Of a stretch of 7,611 nt of DNA, positions 1 through 6,927 are shown one piece after another. How positions within the stretch are numbered: position 1 is the stretch's first letter; each line of letters starts with the position of its first letter. The notes under the pieces are model-generated. The model was not told where the DNA came from and did not search any database. It saw only the letters and a program-made list of their open reading frames with translations. The DNA is from Aquificota bacterium (GTDB lineage Bacteria > Aquificota > Aquificia > Aquificales > QOAS01). The position numbers and the translations under genes were made by a program. The DNA lies in contig JALSNH010000230.1 of assembly GCA_026987085.1 (NCBI GenBank), positions 1-7,611 of the forward strand, given 5' to 3'.

Positions 1-681
1 TCTATAAATCCCGAACTTCAGTTGGTAGATTTAAGCCACGAGGTGGAACCTTTTAATGTTTTGGAAGGGGCTCTCCTTTTGAAGGCGCACTATAAATATT
101 TTCCAAAAGGGAGTATATTTGTTGCTGTTGTAGATCCCGGTGTGGGAACTAAAAGAAAACCTATAGCGGTAAAAACCAAAAACTACCTTTTTGTGGCTCC
201 TATGAACGGGCTACTCGATTTGGTTTTAGAGGAAGAAAAGCCTCTAAAGGTGGTTGAAATTACCAATAAGCGCTACATGTTAAGATCGATTAACAATACC
301 TTTCACGGGAGAGATATATTTACACCGGCGGCGGCCTATTTGAGTAGAGGTGTTCCGATAGAAAACCTTGGAAGGGAGGTTAAATACAGGAAACTTTTAA
401 AGTTTCCTAAAGCTAGGAAATTATCCAAAAAGGTAGTGGGTGAAATTATCCATTTTGACCGTTTTGGGAATGCTATTACAAACATTCCCTGCGGGAGGTT
501 TAGGTATTGCATTTTTAGAAACTGCAAAGGGAGATATGTAAAAGCGTTCCTCTACGGGGTTCCGCAAAAACCGAATTTCACCTGCGGGAGTTTCGGTTTT
601 GTGGAGGTATTTATCCCTCAAGGGGATTTTAAAAATAGTTTTAAAGCCCGAAAAGGGGAGAAGGTTGTCTGTTTTCGTTAA
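1..681 (+). CDS. S-adenosylmethionine hydrolase (SAM hydroxide adenosyltransferase, DUF62 family), 5' end missing
   Basis: Enzymes of this family hydrolyse S-adenosylmethionine to adenosine and L-methionine in the cytoplasm; halogenating relatives use chloride or fluoride. The frame is open to the first base and reads SINPELQLVDLSHEV, a typical internal stretch, so the TTG at 22 is not the start and roughly 30 N-terminal residues lie outside. Counting from nt 1, VVDPGVGT carries Asp45 (133-135), Arg52 follows at 154-156, and TFHGRDIF carries His102 (304-306). This is the Asp-Arg-His set of the water-using hydrolases, with Arg seven residues after Asp as in the archaeal enzyme. RFGNAITNI marks the C-terminal domain. 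Full length would be near 255 residues, normal for the family. The C-terminal adenine-side region diverges from the family pattern and contains all five cysteines. The TAA overlaps the stop of the convergent channel gene. Family assignment is firm; physiological role is unknown. Confidence 0.9.
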   Translation, partial: SINPELQLVDLSHEVEPFNVLEGALLLKAHYKYFPKGSIFVAVVDPGVGTKRKPIAVKTKNYLFVAPMNGLLDLVLEEEKPLKVVEITNKRYMLRSINNTFHGRDIFTPAAAYLSRGVPIENLGREVKYRKLLKFPKARKLSKKVVGEIIHFDRFGNAITNIPCGRFRYCIFRNCKGRYVKAFLYGVPQKPNFTCGSFGFVEVFIPQGDFKNSFKARKGEKVVCFR

Positions 682-1922
682 TACCCTAAAAGGTAATCGA
701 GTTTTGCTTTCAATATTCCCCATTGGTAGATGGAGGCTTTGTAATCGGCCAAAGTTTCAAAGTAGAGAGCTTCTGCCTTTAGGAGGTCGTAAATATTCCC
801 TTTACCGGTTAGGTATTTTTCCTTTTCCACCTTGTAGGCTTCTTTTGCAAACTTTAGCCTACTTTTGGTTGCTTTTATAACTTCCAATTGGGCGTTTAAA
901 TTCTCGATCAACGAGCGGAAATTTTCCAAAATTTGGTTGTAGGTTTCCCTTAAAAGTTCTTTAATTTTTCTATCCTCTGCAGCGGCCTGATGGTATTTAA
1001 AAAATCTCCTACCAAAATCTATTAGCGGAAGGGTAATTTGTAAAGAGTAGCTCCAATCATGGTCTTTCTTACCGGCATAACTGTGGGTGTAATTTCTATA
1101 AATAAAATCTACTTTTGGGGAAAAAGCTGATAATGCAGCCCTTTTATGGTAATTGGTTACCTCTTTTTCCTGTTTAAAGATTTTAAGATCCGGATTTTGA
1201 GATATTAATATTGCTATAAGCTTTTTTCCATTTAGATATTTAGGGTGTATATCAACTTTTGTGGGAAGCGACGGTAATTTTTCTACATTAAGAAGAGTTT
1301 TTAGTTGCTCCTTAGCTGTTTTAAGCTTAGCTTTAGTTGTGGCTATTTTTGCTCTGATACCTTGAAGTTCCGCCCTTACTTGGAGGTAATCCACCAGCGA
1401 GCGTTTGCCGAGCCGGTAGGCGTTTTTCACTATATCGGAAAGTTCTTTAACAGCTTTTTCTCTTTCCCGAAGGGCTTTTAATCTACTTTCAAATATTAAA
1501 TAATTAAAGAAAGCTTCGGCAACTTTGCTTTTTAAAACTGAGATGAGCTTTTCATATTTAACCCATTCAACATAACTTTGTTTCTTTTTAGCCAGAATTA
1601 AAAATAGTTGTTGACACCCGTCAAAGATTCTAACCTTATATTGAAAACCGTAAAATCTTTCCTGTTTATCCCTAACAACTGTCGAATCAGGTGAAACTCC
1701 AACTACTCTTTGATTTTTATATTGGTTATATATCCAAAATAGGTCTATTTCGCCGAACCTTTGGGCAATTTGGGAGTAAAAGTCGTTTTTACTGGCCAGA
1801 TATGAATATTTTTGAGCTTTGAGTTGGGGGTTATTTTTTATCGCTATTTCTTGAGCCTCCTTAAGAGTAAGGGAAAATGAGGAGACCGTAAAAAGGAAAG
1901 GTAAAAGATATTTAAGCTGCAT
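678..1922 (-). CDS. TolC-family outer membrane efflux channel
   Basis: This is the outer-membrane exit duct of a tripartite efflux system, expected to work as a trimer with the RND pump encoded just upstream. The start is ATG at 1920-1922, not the in-frame TTG at 1935-1937, because that TTG overlaps a perfect GGAGG (1931-1935) well spaced from the ATG. The resulting 414-residue protein begins with a signal peptide (MQLKYLLPFLFTVSSFSL). It then shows the two internally repeated outer-membrane-efflux halves: long amphipathic helices ending in GKRSLVDYLQVRAEL near residue 180 and, in the second half, GKGNIYDLLKAEALY near residue 375. TLPLIDFGRR marks the second beta-hairpin, equivalent to FDGC in the first half. 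Length is at the short end of the family. It overlaps the pump gene by 11 nt, so translation is probably coupled. Substrate cannot be read from sequence. Confidence 0.9.
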   Translation of the reverse strand: MQLKYLLPFLFTVSSFSLTLKEAQEIAIKNNPQLKAQKYSYLASKNDFYSQIAQRFGEIDLFWIYNQYKNQRVVGVSPDSTVVRDKQERFYGFQYKVRIFDGCQQLFLILAKKKQSYVEWVKYEKLISVLKSKVAEAFFNYLIFESRLKALREREKAVKELSDIVKNAYRLGKRSLVDYLQVRAELQGIRAKIATTKAKLKTAKEQLKTLLNVEKLPSLPTKVDIHPKYLNGKKLIAILISQNPDLKIFKQEKEVTNYHKRAALSAFSPKVDFIYRNYTHSYAGKKDHDWSYSLQITLPLIDFGRRFFKYHQAAAEDRKIKELLRETYNQILENFRSLIENLNAQLEVIKATKSRLKFAKEAYKVEKEKYLTGKGNIYDLLKAEALYFETLADYKASIYQWGILKAKLDYLLGY

Positions 1923-4900
1923 TGGGTTTACCTCCAAATTTAGCCATCAAACGGTGGAAAACAAAGTAGAAAATAGGCACATAAACGAGGGTTAAAAAGG
2001 TTCCCACCAAAAGTCCACCTATTGCAACCCACGAAAGGGGAGCAAGCCTTTCAAGACCTATCGCCTTTTGGAGGGCTATGGGAATAAGTCCCGCTATGGT
2101 TGCGAGGGCTGTCATTAAAACCGGTCTTGTTCTTACCCTCACCGCCTCAACGAGAGCTTTGCCAAGGTCTCCGTAAAGTTGGTAGTATTGCCGTGCAAAG
2201 TCTATAAGGAGTATCGCATTTCTAACGATAATTCCTGAAACGAGAATGAGTCCCATCATTGCGGGTGCACAGCGGTGTTGGTTTCCAAAAAGTAAAAACC
2301 ACATACTACCCATAGCGGCCAAGGGGATTGATAAAACTATAGTGAATGGATCGACTACCGATTCAAAAGCCACTACCAAAACAAAGTAAGCAAAAATAGC
2401 ACCTTCAAGAAAGGCTAGGGCCATTTTGGTAAGGGCCTCTTTCATTGTACCTATTTCACCCTTGTCCGCTATCGAAATGTTGGGAGGCAAATGCTCGGCA
2501 AATTTTGTATTTATTTTGTGGGCCTGCATTATTACCAAAGAGGAGGGGGCGGTATCCTTTTGAACCATTACATCTAAGGAGTATTTGAGATCCTCCCTCG
2601 TAATAATGGGTGGCTTGGGGTTTATTTCGAGCTTTCCGAGGACGCTCAAAGGAACCAAACCTCTCTTTGTTTGTATCGGTAAATCCTTTAAATCGCTCAA
2701 ATTGGAACGGTCGTTGGGTGAAAGTTGAACCACTACAGGTAGGGGTGTTTCGTTGGGAACTACGAAGGTTGAGGAAACCTTTCCATTAATAGCGGTTGCT
2801 ATTTGCCTTGCCACCTCTAAAGGAGTAGTTCCGTAGTAGAGCATCTCCGAACGGTCGGGAATAAATCTAACTTCCAAACTATCGGGAACCCACGAAAGCA
2901 TAACCGATGAGGCGCCTTTTATGTTGTGGTAAAGGTAAAAGAGTTTTTCTCCGTAAGGGAAAAGCTCTCTGTAATCATCCGATAAGAGGACACTATCCAC
3001 CGTTGCCTTAATGGAGGACAGCGGTGTGGCACCTTGGGCTACCAGCGAAACCTGTTTGACACCCTCTATAGCGGAGATTTTTTTCATTAAACGGTGTTCG
3101 ATATCCCAAATGGTTTCTTTCCGTTTAAAGCGGTCAACGTAGGTTAAAACTGCAATACCCGTTTGAAGACTCCCACCTCCGCCAATTGTAATAACACCCG
3201 GTTCGGTTCCGAAGGCTACATAGTACCTCTTAAGTTTGTGATACTTTTTCTCGTCCTCCAATATTTGGTTAATCTTTTTTGCTATTTTCTCCACTTGGTG
3301 ATAAGAAAGGTTGGAATCCAACTGAATAACACCGGTTAAAACGCCGGTATCCATTGGGGGCATCGTATCCTTTCCCAAAACTGGAACAACCAAGCGGGCG
3401 GAAAGGACAAACATAAGCATTATGGCGACCATATAGAGTGGAATAACCTTCGGTCGGTTAACAAAATTTTGAACCAAAGCCACATAGAGGTTTCTAATAG
3501 GGTTTACAATAATTGGAATTACATATTTTTCCACCAAAAGGTCGAGCTTTGTAGGTTTGATTTCTCCTTTGCGGAAGATAAAAGCAGCAAAAAGCGGTAA
3601 AAGTGTAACCGAAACAAACCAAGAAACCCAAATTGCAATTATAAGTGTGGATATTAAAAAGAAGAAAACTTTACCAGCAAAACCTCCTACAAAGAAAAGG
3701 GGTAATAAAACTGCAGTAATAGCCAAAGAACCTGCGGCAACTGCGAACATAACCTCTTTTGTTCCGTTAATTACCGCCTCCTTAACGCTCTCCTTGGCTT
3801 GGGCTATATGGCGCTCTATGTTTTCCAAAATAACAACCGCATCGTCGGCGAGCATTGCGAGGGCAAGAATGAGACCGGTTTCCGAAACGATGTTAAATTC
3901 GAGGCCGAACAGTTTCATAACCCCTATGGAGGCGATATAGACCAACGGAATTGAGAAGATAACTCCCAAAGTGAGCCTGATGTTGGCCAAAAAGAGGAAC
4001 ATTACAATGAGGGTGTAAATAACAGCGTCCCTCAGAACCTCGAGCATATTGTAGAAGGAGGTTTCGGTTATACCCTTCATAGAATCGGCGATGGTTATCG
4101 AAAGTTCCGGATACTCCCTTTGGAGTTTTGGTAAAAGCTTTTCTACCTCATAAATGGTTTTTAAGTAGTCTCCATTTTCCAACCTTTGGATTGCTAAGGC
4201 TATAGCCTCCTTGCCGTTGGAGAAGAAAAAGCTTCTCGGGTCCGCATAGTCGACCTTTACGGTGGCAACATCTTTAACTTTCAAAGTAGGAGTGATATTC
4301 AGTTCCTCTATCTGGTGAACTTCATCGCTCCTTCCGAGGAGTTTAACGGTAATTTCATCGTGTTTCCCTACGAGGATACCGACCGGAATATTCCTATTGA
4401 AGGCGAGTATTACCTTTAAAACCTGCTCGGGGGTGAGATTATATTCTCTCAACCTGTTTTGGTCGAGGTTAATTCTTATCTCCTTTTGATAGCCGCCAAA
4501 AACGTCGACGTTCCTAACGTGGGGAAGTTTTAAAAGTTCGTCCTTAATTTGGTTTTCCGCAATCTCCCTAACGTCGGCCAAAGAGAGGGGGGAGCCCCTT
4601 TTGGGAGCAACCGCAAGCACTATAACGGGCGGCGTTGAACTGTCCTTTTTAAAAATTATCGGAGGTAAAGCCCCTTCGGGGAGGGAAACCTTTTTAATTT
4701 CGTTTATAACGTCCAAAGCTGCAACGTTAATATCCTTACCGTAGTTGAACTCCACATCTATGGAGGAGACCCCGTCCATGGAGGTTGAGGTAATTCTCCT
4801 TACGTGGGAGATGGTTTGTAGCCTCCTTTCTAAGGGGATTGTTATGTAAGTTGCTACGGTATCCGCATCGGCACCCGGATACTTGGTAATAACTACTATG

Positions 4901-5031
4901 TGGGGTCTTTCTATATCGGGAAACAACTTTTTGGGGAGCGTAAAATAACCTATCACTCCCAAAACGGCAAAGATTGAAAAAATTGCAAAAAAGAGGTATT
5001 TACGTCTAAAGACCAAATCGACAAAGGACAT
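1912..5031 (-). CDS. RND-superfamily efflux pump, inner-membrane permease (AcrB/MexB-like, COG0841)
   Basis: This is a proton-driven inner-membrane transporter that exports substrates from the periplasm or membrane through a TolC-type channel. At 1039 residues it has family length and order: TM1 (~12-31), first porter domain (~32-330), TM2-6 (~335-485), TM7 (~529-550), second porter domain (~551-865) and TM8-12 (~870-1022). LADDAVVILENIERH places the proton-relay Asp pair at 396-397. TM10 reads SGIIVRNAILLID, with Arg937 where AcrB has Lys940; the TM11 Thr is kept in VLMTALA (Thr974). These features fit hydrophobe/amphiphile-type pumps better than CusA-type metal pumps, but substrate is open. 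The ATG at 5029-5031 fits the usual short N-terminus yet has no visible Shine-Dalgarno. It leads a two-gene unit with the channel. No membrane-fusion adaptor gene precedes it, which is unusual. Confidence 0.95.
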   Translation of the reverse strand: MSFVDLVFRRKYLFFAIFSIFAVLGVIGYFTLPKKLFPDIERPHIVVITKYPGADADTVATYITIPLERRLQTISHVRRITSTSMDGVSSIDVEFNYGKDINVAALDVINEIKKVSLPEGALPPIIFKKDSSTPPVIVLAVAPKRGSPLSLADVREIAENQIKDELLKLPHVRNVDVFGGYQKEIRINLDQNRLREYNLTPEQVLKVILAFNRNIPVGILVGKHDEITVKLLGRSDEVHQIEELNITPTLKVKDVATVKVDYADPRSFFFSNGKEAIALAIQRLENGDYLKTIYEVEKLLPKLQREYPELSITIADSMKGITETSFYNMLEVLRDAVIYTLIVMFLFLANIRLTLGVIFSIPLVYIASIGVMKLFGLEFNIVSETGLILALAMLADDAVVILENIERHIAQAKESVKEAVINGTKEVMFAVAAGSLAITAVLLPLFFVGGFAGKVFFFLISTLIIAIWVSWFVSVTLLPLFAAFIFRKGEIKPTKLDLLVEKYVIPIIVNPIRNLYVALVQNFVNRPKVIPLYMVAIMLMFVLSARLVVPVLGKDTMPPMDTGVLTGVIQLDSNLSYHQVEKIAKKINQILEDEKKYHKLKRYYVAFGTEPGVITIGGGGSLQTGIAVLTYVDRFKRKETIWDIEHRLMKKISAIEGVKQVSLVAQGATPLSSIKATVDSVLLSDDYRELFPYGEKLFYLYHNIKGASSVMLSWVPDSLEVRFIPDRSEMLYYGTTPLEVARQIATAINGKVSSTFVVPNETPLPVVVQLSPNDRSNLSDLKDLPIQTKRGLVPLSVLGKLEINPKPPIITREDLKYSLDVMVQKDTAPSSLVIMQAHKINTKFAEHLPPNISIADKGEIGTMKEALTKMALAFLEGAIFAYFVLVVAFESVVDPFTIVLSIPLAAMGSMWFLLFGNQHRCAPAMMGLILVSGIIVRNAILLIDFARQYYQLYGDLGKALVEAVRVRTRPVLMTALATIAGLIPIALQKAIGLERLAPLSWVAIGGLLVGTFLTLVYVPIFYFVFHRLMAKFGGKPNAA
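1931..1935 (-). promoter_or_regulatory. Shine-Dalgarno GGAGG for the TolC-family gene, inside the RND gene
   Basis: On the minus strand GGAGGT is followed by six bases, AAACCC, plus one A and then the next ATG-containing codons of the overlapping frame (ATG at 1920-1922). The same bases encode Gly-Gly-Lys-Pro near the C-terminus of the RND protein. It decides the start codon of the channel gene and suggests that ribosomes finishing the pump re-initiate on the channel. Confidence 0.8.
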
Positions 5032-5086
5032 AGAGCGGTTATTCTAAACCCCCTGTTGGGGTCTCTTATTAATAATTGGTTTCCAA
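5032..5086. promoter_or_regulatory. Divergent promoter region between the RND pump and MBL hydrolase genes
   Basis: This 55-bp spacer must hold the start signals of both divergent genes unless transcription enters from elsewhere. On the minus strand TAGAAT (5041-5046) is a five-of-six -10 match, predicting a start only two or three bases before the pump ATG. On the plus strand AATAAT (5071-5076) is also five of six, predicting a start three or four bases before the hydrolase ATG. Neither has a convincing -35 box and neither gene has a Shine-Dalgarno. Between the boxes lies the inverted repeat at 5048-5062, which could bind a regulator. All promoter assignments are by eye. Confidence 0.4.
5048..5062. 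repeat. Short inverted repeat ACCCC-N5-GGGGT, candidate operator
   Basis: ACCCC and GGGGT are perfect reverse complements around the five-base centre CTGTT. The element starts one base from the proposed pump -10 and lies between both divergent -10 boxes, where a bound repressor could affect both genes. It is only a 5-bp arm, no regulator gene is in the window, and chance occurrence is quite possible. Confidence 0.3.
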
Positions 5087-5803
5087 ATGCGGATTTTCGT
5101 TATTTTCGACAATTGGAGTAAGGAAAACTTTATACCCGCGTGGGGTTTTTCCGCCTTGGTAGAAACCTCTAAAGGAGAAAGGCTACTATTCGATACCGGA
5201 AACTCGGGTAAGGTTTGGGAACATAATGCTAACCTTTTGGGTATCTCCTACGAAGATTTTGACCACCTCTTTTTGTCCCACTTTCATTGGGACCACATAG
5301 GGGCAGCTCTGGATATTGCCTACTTTTCGAGGAGAAAGAAACACTTTTTAACCACCGACGGTTTTTCAAAAGTTTTTATTTCCGAAATAGTGAACAACGG
5401 ACATCAAGTTTCCCTTGTTAGGGAACCTTACCGATTTTCCGAAAATTTTATCTCCCTAGGTGCTATAAAAACCGGTGTAGGAAATCTCTATGAACATTCC
5501 CTCCTCGCTTTTGATGGAGACAATTACGTTCTTATAGTTGGCTGTTCTCACCCCGGTATAGTGAGAATTACCCGAAGGGCTATAGAATTAACCCGCAAAG
5601 CTCCGAAACTGATTATAGGGGGTTTTCACTTTTTGGATTTAGGAGAGATAGAGATGATAGCTACAGCGGAGGAACTTTTAGAACTCGGTGTTAGCTACGT
5701 TGCGCCCTGCCACTGCACCGGCGATAAGGGAAGAGAGATCTTTGCCTCCGTATTTGGAGATAGATACATAGAGGTGAAAGCGGGTTCCGTTTTGGAAATT
5801 TAA
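5087..5803 (+). CDS. Metallo-beta-lactamase-fold hydrolase, COG1237 type
   Basis: This is a predicted cytoplasmic metal-dependent hydrolase of 238 residues with no signal peptide. LLFDTGNSG (33-41) is followed by the metal-binding HxHxDH in SHFHWDH (His65, His67, Asp69, His70). Further likely ligands lie in VGCSHPG (His155), GGFH (His181) and APCHCTG (His209). The GCSHPG, GGFH and PCHCTG signatures together are typical of COG1237. A methanogen member of that group has been characterised as a pterin-precursor synthase in methanopterin formation, so databases often give bacterial copies that name, but nothing here shows such a role. It is somewhat shorter than the usual 260-280 residues, mostly between the HxHxDH motif and GCSHPG. 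The ATG has no Shine-Dalgarno and may be read from a near-leaderless mRNA. The gene is divergent from the RND pump and convergent with dprA, sharing TTAA with its stop. Confidence 0.85.
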   Translation: MRIFVIFDNWSKENFIPAWGFSALVETSKGERLLFDTGNSGKVWEHNANLLGISYEDFDHLFLSHFHWDHIGAALDIAYFSRRKKHFLTTDGFSKVFISEIVNNGHQVSLVREPYRFSENFISLGAIKTGVGNLYEHSLLAFDGDNYVLIVGCSHPGIVRITRRAIELTRKAPKLIIGGFHFLDLGEIEMIATAEELLELGVSYVAPCHCTGDKGREIFASVFGDRYIEVKAGSVLEI

Positions 5804-6927
5804 AGCTTGTAGTATCCACCTTCGAAGGTTATTTTTCCTTCCAATTCCAACTCCGTTAGTAGGTTGGTTAAATCTGTTTCCGACATTTGGGTTAGAGCCA
5901 ACAGCTCATCGAAGGTTCTCGGTTTTTCTCTTAAATAACCCAAAATTGGATTGCCATTTTCATATTCCGACCCTTTTTCGGTTTCGGTTTTTACGACCTT
6001 TTTAAGTGTCTCACTATTCAAAAAACCTTTTGCGGGAGCGTTTAAAAGCTCCAACAATTGTAGAGGTTCTATTACCAGTCTACCTTTACAGGAGGCAATT
6101 AAATTAACGTTCCCCCGATAGTTGGTGTTGTGGGTGCAACCTAAATAGACAAATAGATTTCTTTCCAACTGTAGGGTATACTCGGCGGTTATTAAAGCCC
6201 CGCTCCTTTCGGGAGCCTCAACTATTAAGGTTCCAAAAGGTGATAGGGCGGCTATAAGAGCATTCCTTTTAGGAAAGCTCCACTTTGTAGCTCCAAAATT
6301 GGGTGGAAATTGGGATATTAAAAAACCCTCCTTTTGCAAAACCTCGTTAAAAAGTTTTTCGCCCCTTTTTAGGGCGGTTAAAATACCCTCTCCCAAAACA
6401 ACGGCAGTTCTACCACCGACGGAAAGGGCACCTTCGTGGGCCACCCTATCTATTCCGTAGGCACCTCCCGAAACTATCAAAAAACCTTTCTCCGACAAAC
6501 TGCGGGCAAACTCAAAAGCCTTCTTTCTACCTTCGGAGGATGCTTTTCTGGTTCCAACTATGGCAAAACCCCTTTCAAACTCAAACCTTCCAACGGTAAA
6601 AAGTAGAGCAATATCCTCCAAAAGGTTCAAAGCTTTGGGAAACCTATCGGAGTAAAAAGGAACTATCTGAACCCCGTAGCGGTTGAGGTCCTTTAGAACA
6701 TCCTCAAGTTGTTTTTCACTCTCTTGCAACCTCTCGAGGAAGGTATTGAGCTTATCCCTTTTAAGGCTTCTTACTTCAAAAAACCGTTCGAGGAGCTCTT
6801 TTAAATTCCCTTCGAAGGTTCCCACAACCTTATAGAACTCTTTCAGAAATTTCGAGCCTACCCCCTTTGTTAGGTAGAGTTGTAAAAGATTTCTCTCTTT
6901 GCGGGTTATCTCACCGGCCATCCGCAA
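5800..6927 (-). CDS. dprA: DNA-processing protein DprA (Smf), RecA loader for natural transformation
   Basis: DprA binds incoming single-stranded DNA in the cytoplasm and loads RecA on it during natural transformation. The 375-residue protein has the full layout: an N-terminal helical SAM/HhH-like region (~8-75), a Rossmann-type core (~85-290) and a C-terminal winged helix (~326-375). Core signatures are FAIVGTRKAS (121-130, the GSR-type motif with Thr), VSGGAYGIDRVAHEGAL (152-168), FPKRNALIAALS (218-229) and EAPERSGALITAEY (237-250). The start is TTG at 6925-6927, because a perfect GGAGG (6935-6939) lies seven bases ahead; ATG two codons downstream (6919-6921) would be 13 bases away. It overlaps rlpA by 22 nt and is probably co-transcribed with it. 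Its TAA overlaps the stop of the convergent hydrolase gene. No other competence gene is visible. Function by family is secure; competence of this organism is not shown. Confidence 0.96.
   Translation of the reverse strand: MRMAGEITRKERNLLQLYLTKGVGSKFLKEFYKVVGTFEGNLKELLERFFEVRSLKRDKLNTFLERLQESEKQLEDVLKDLNRYGVQIVPFYSDRFPKALNLLEDIALLFTVGRFEFERGFAIVGTRKASSEGRKKAFEFARSLSEKGFLIVSGGAYGIDRVAHEGALSVGGRTAVVLGEGILTALKRGEKLFNEVLQKEGFLISQFPPNFGATKWSFPKRNALIAALSPFGTLIVEAPERSGALITAEYTLQLERNLFVYLGCTHNTNYRGNVNLIASCKGRLVIEPLQLLELLNAPAKGFLNSETLKKVVKTETEKGSEYENGNPILGYLREKPRTFDELLALTQMSETDLTNLLTELELEGKITFEGGYYKL

Noticed and set aside
22..24. TTG as the start of the SAM hydrolase gene
   Set aside because: The frame remains open to base 1 and the upstream residues SINPELQ match the family, so the gene is simply cut by the window edge.
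682..704. Small hairpin TACC-N6-GGTA followed by TTTT after the SAM hydrolase stop
   Set aside because: Only a 4-bp stem, with the T run several bases away, and it lies in the codons of the channel protein's C-terminus.
421..723. Minus-strand open frames antisense to the SAM hydrolase (including 336-527)
   Set aside because: Shadows of a clearly coding family on the other strand.
599..880. Plus-strand open frame of 93 codons overlapping the SAM hydrolase end
   Set aside because: It is mostly antisense to the TolC-family gene and out of frame with the hydrolase; no ribosome site or family resemblance.
3557..3940. Plus-strand open frame of 127 codons
   Set aside because: It lies wholly antisense to the TM2-6 region of the RND pump, and its composition is the reverse complement of membrane-helix codons; no start signal or recognisable domain.
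5087..5803. Lactonase or glyoxalase II identity for the MBL-fold protein
   Set aside because: The GCSHPG, GGFH and PCHCTG signatures fit COG1237 rather than quorum-quenching lactonases or glyoxalase II.
5818..5829. Perfect 12-base palindrome ACCTTCGAAGGT followed by TTATTTTT, a possible terminator for the MBL hydrolase transcript
   Set aside because: As a hairpin it has only a 4-bp stem, too weak for a confident intrinsic terminator in a probable thermophile, and it is inside dprA coding sequence.
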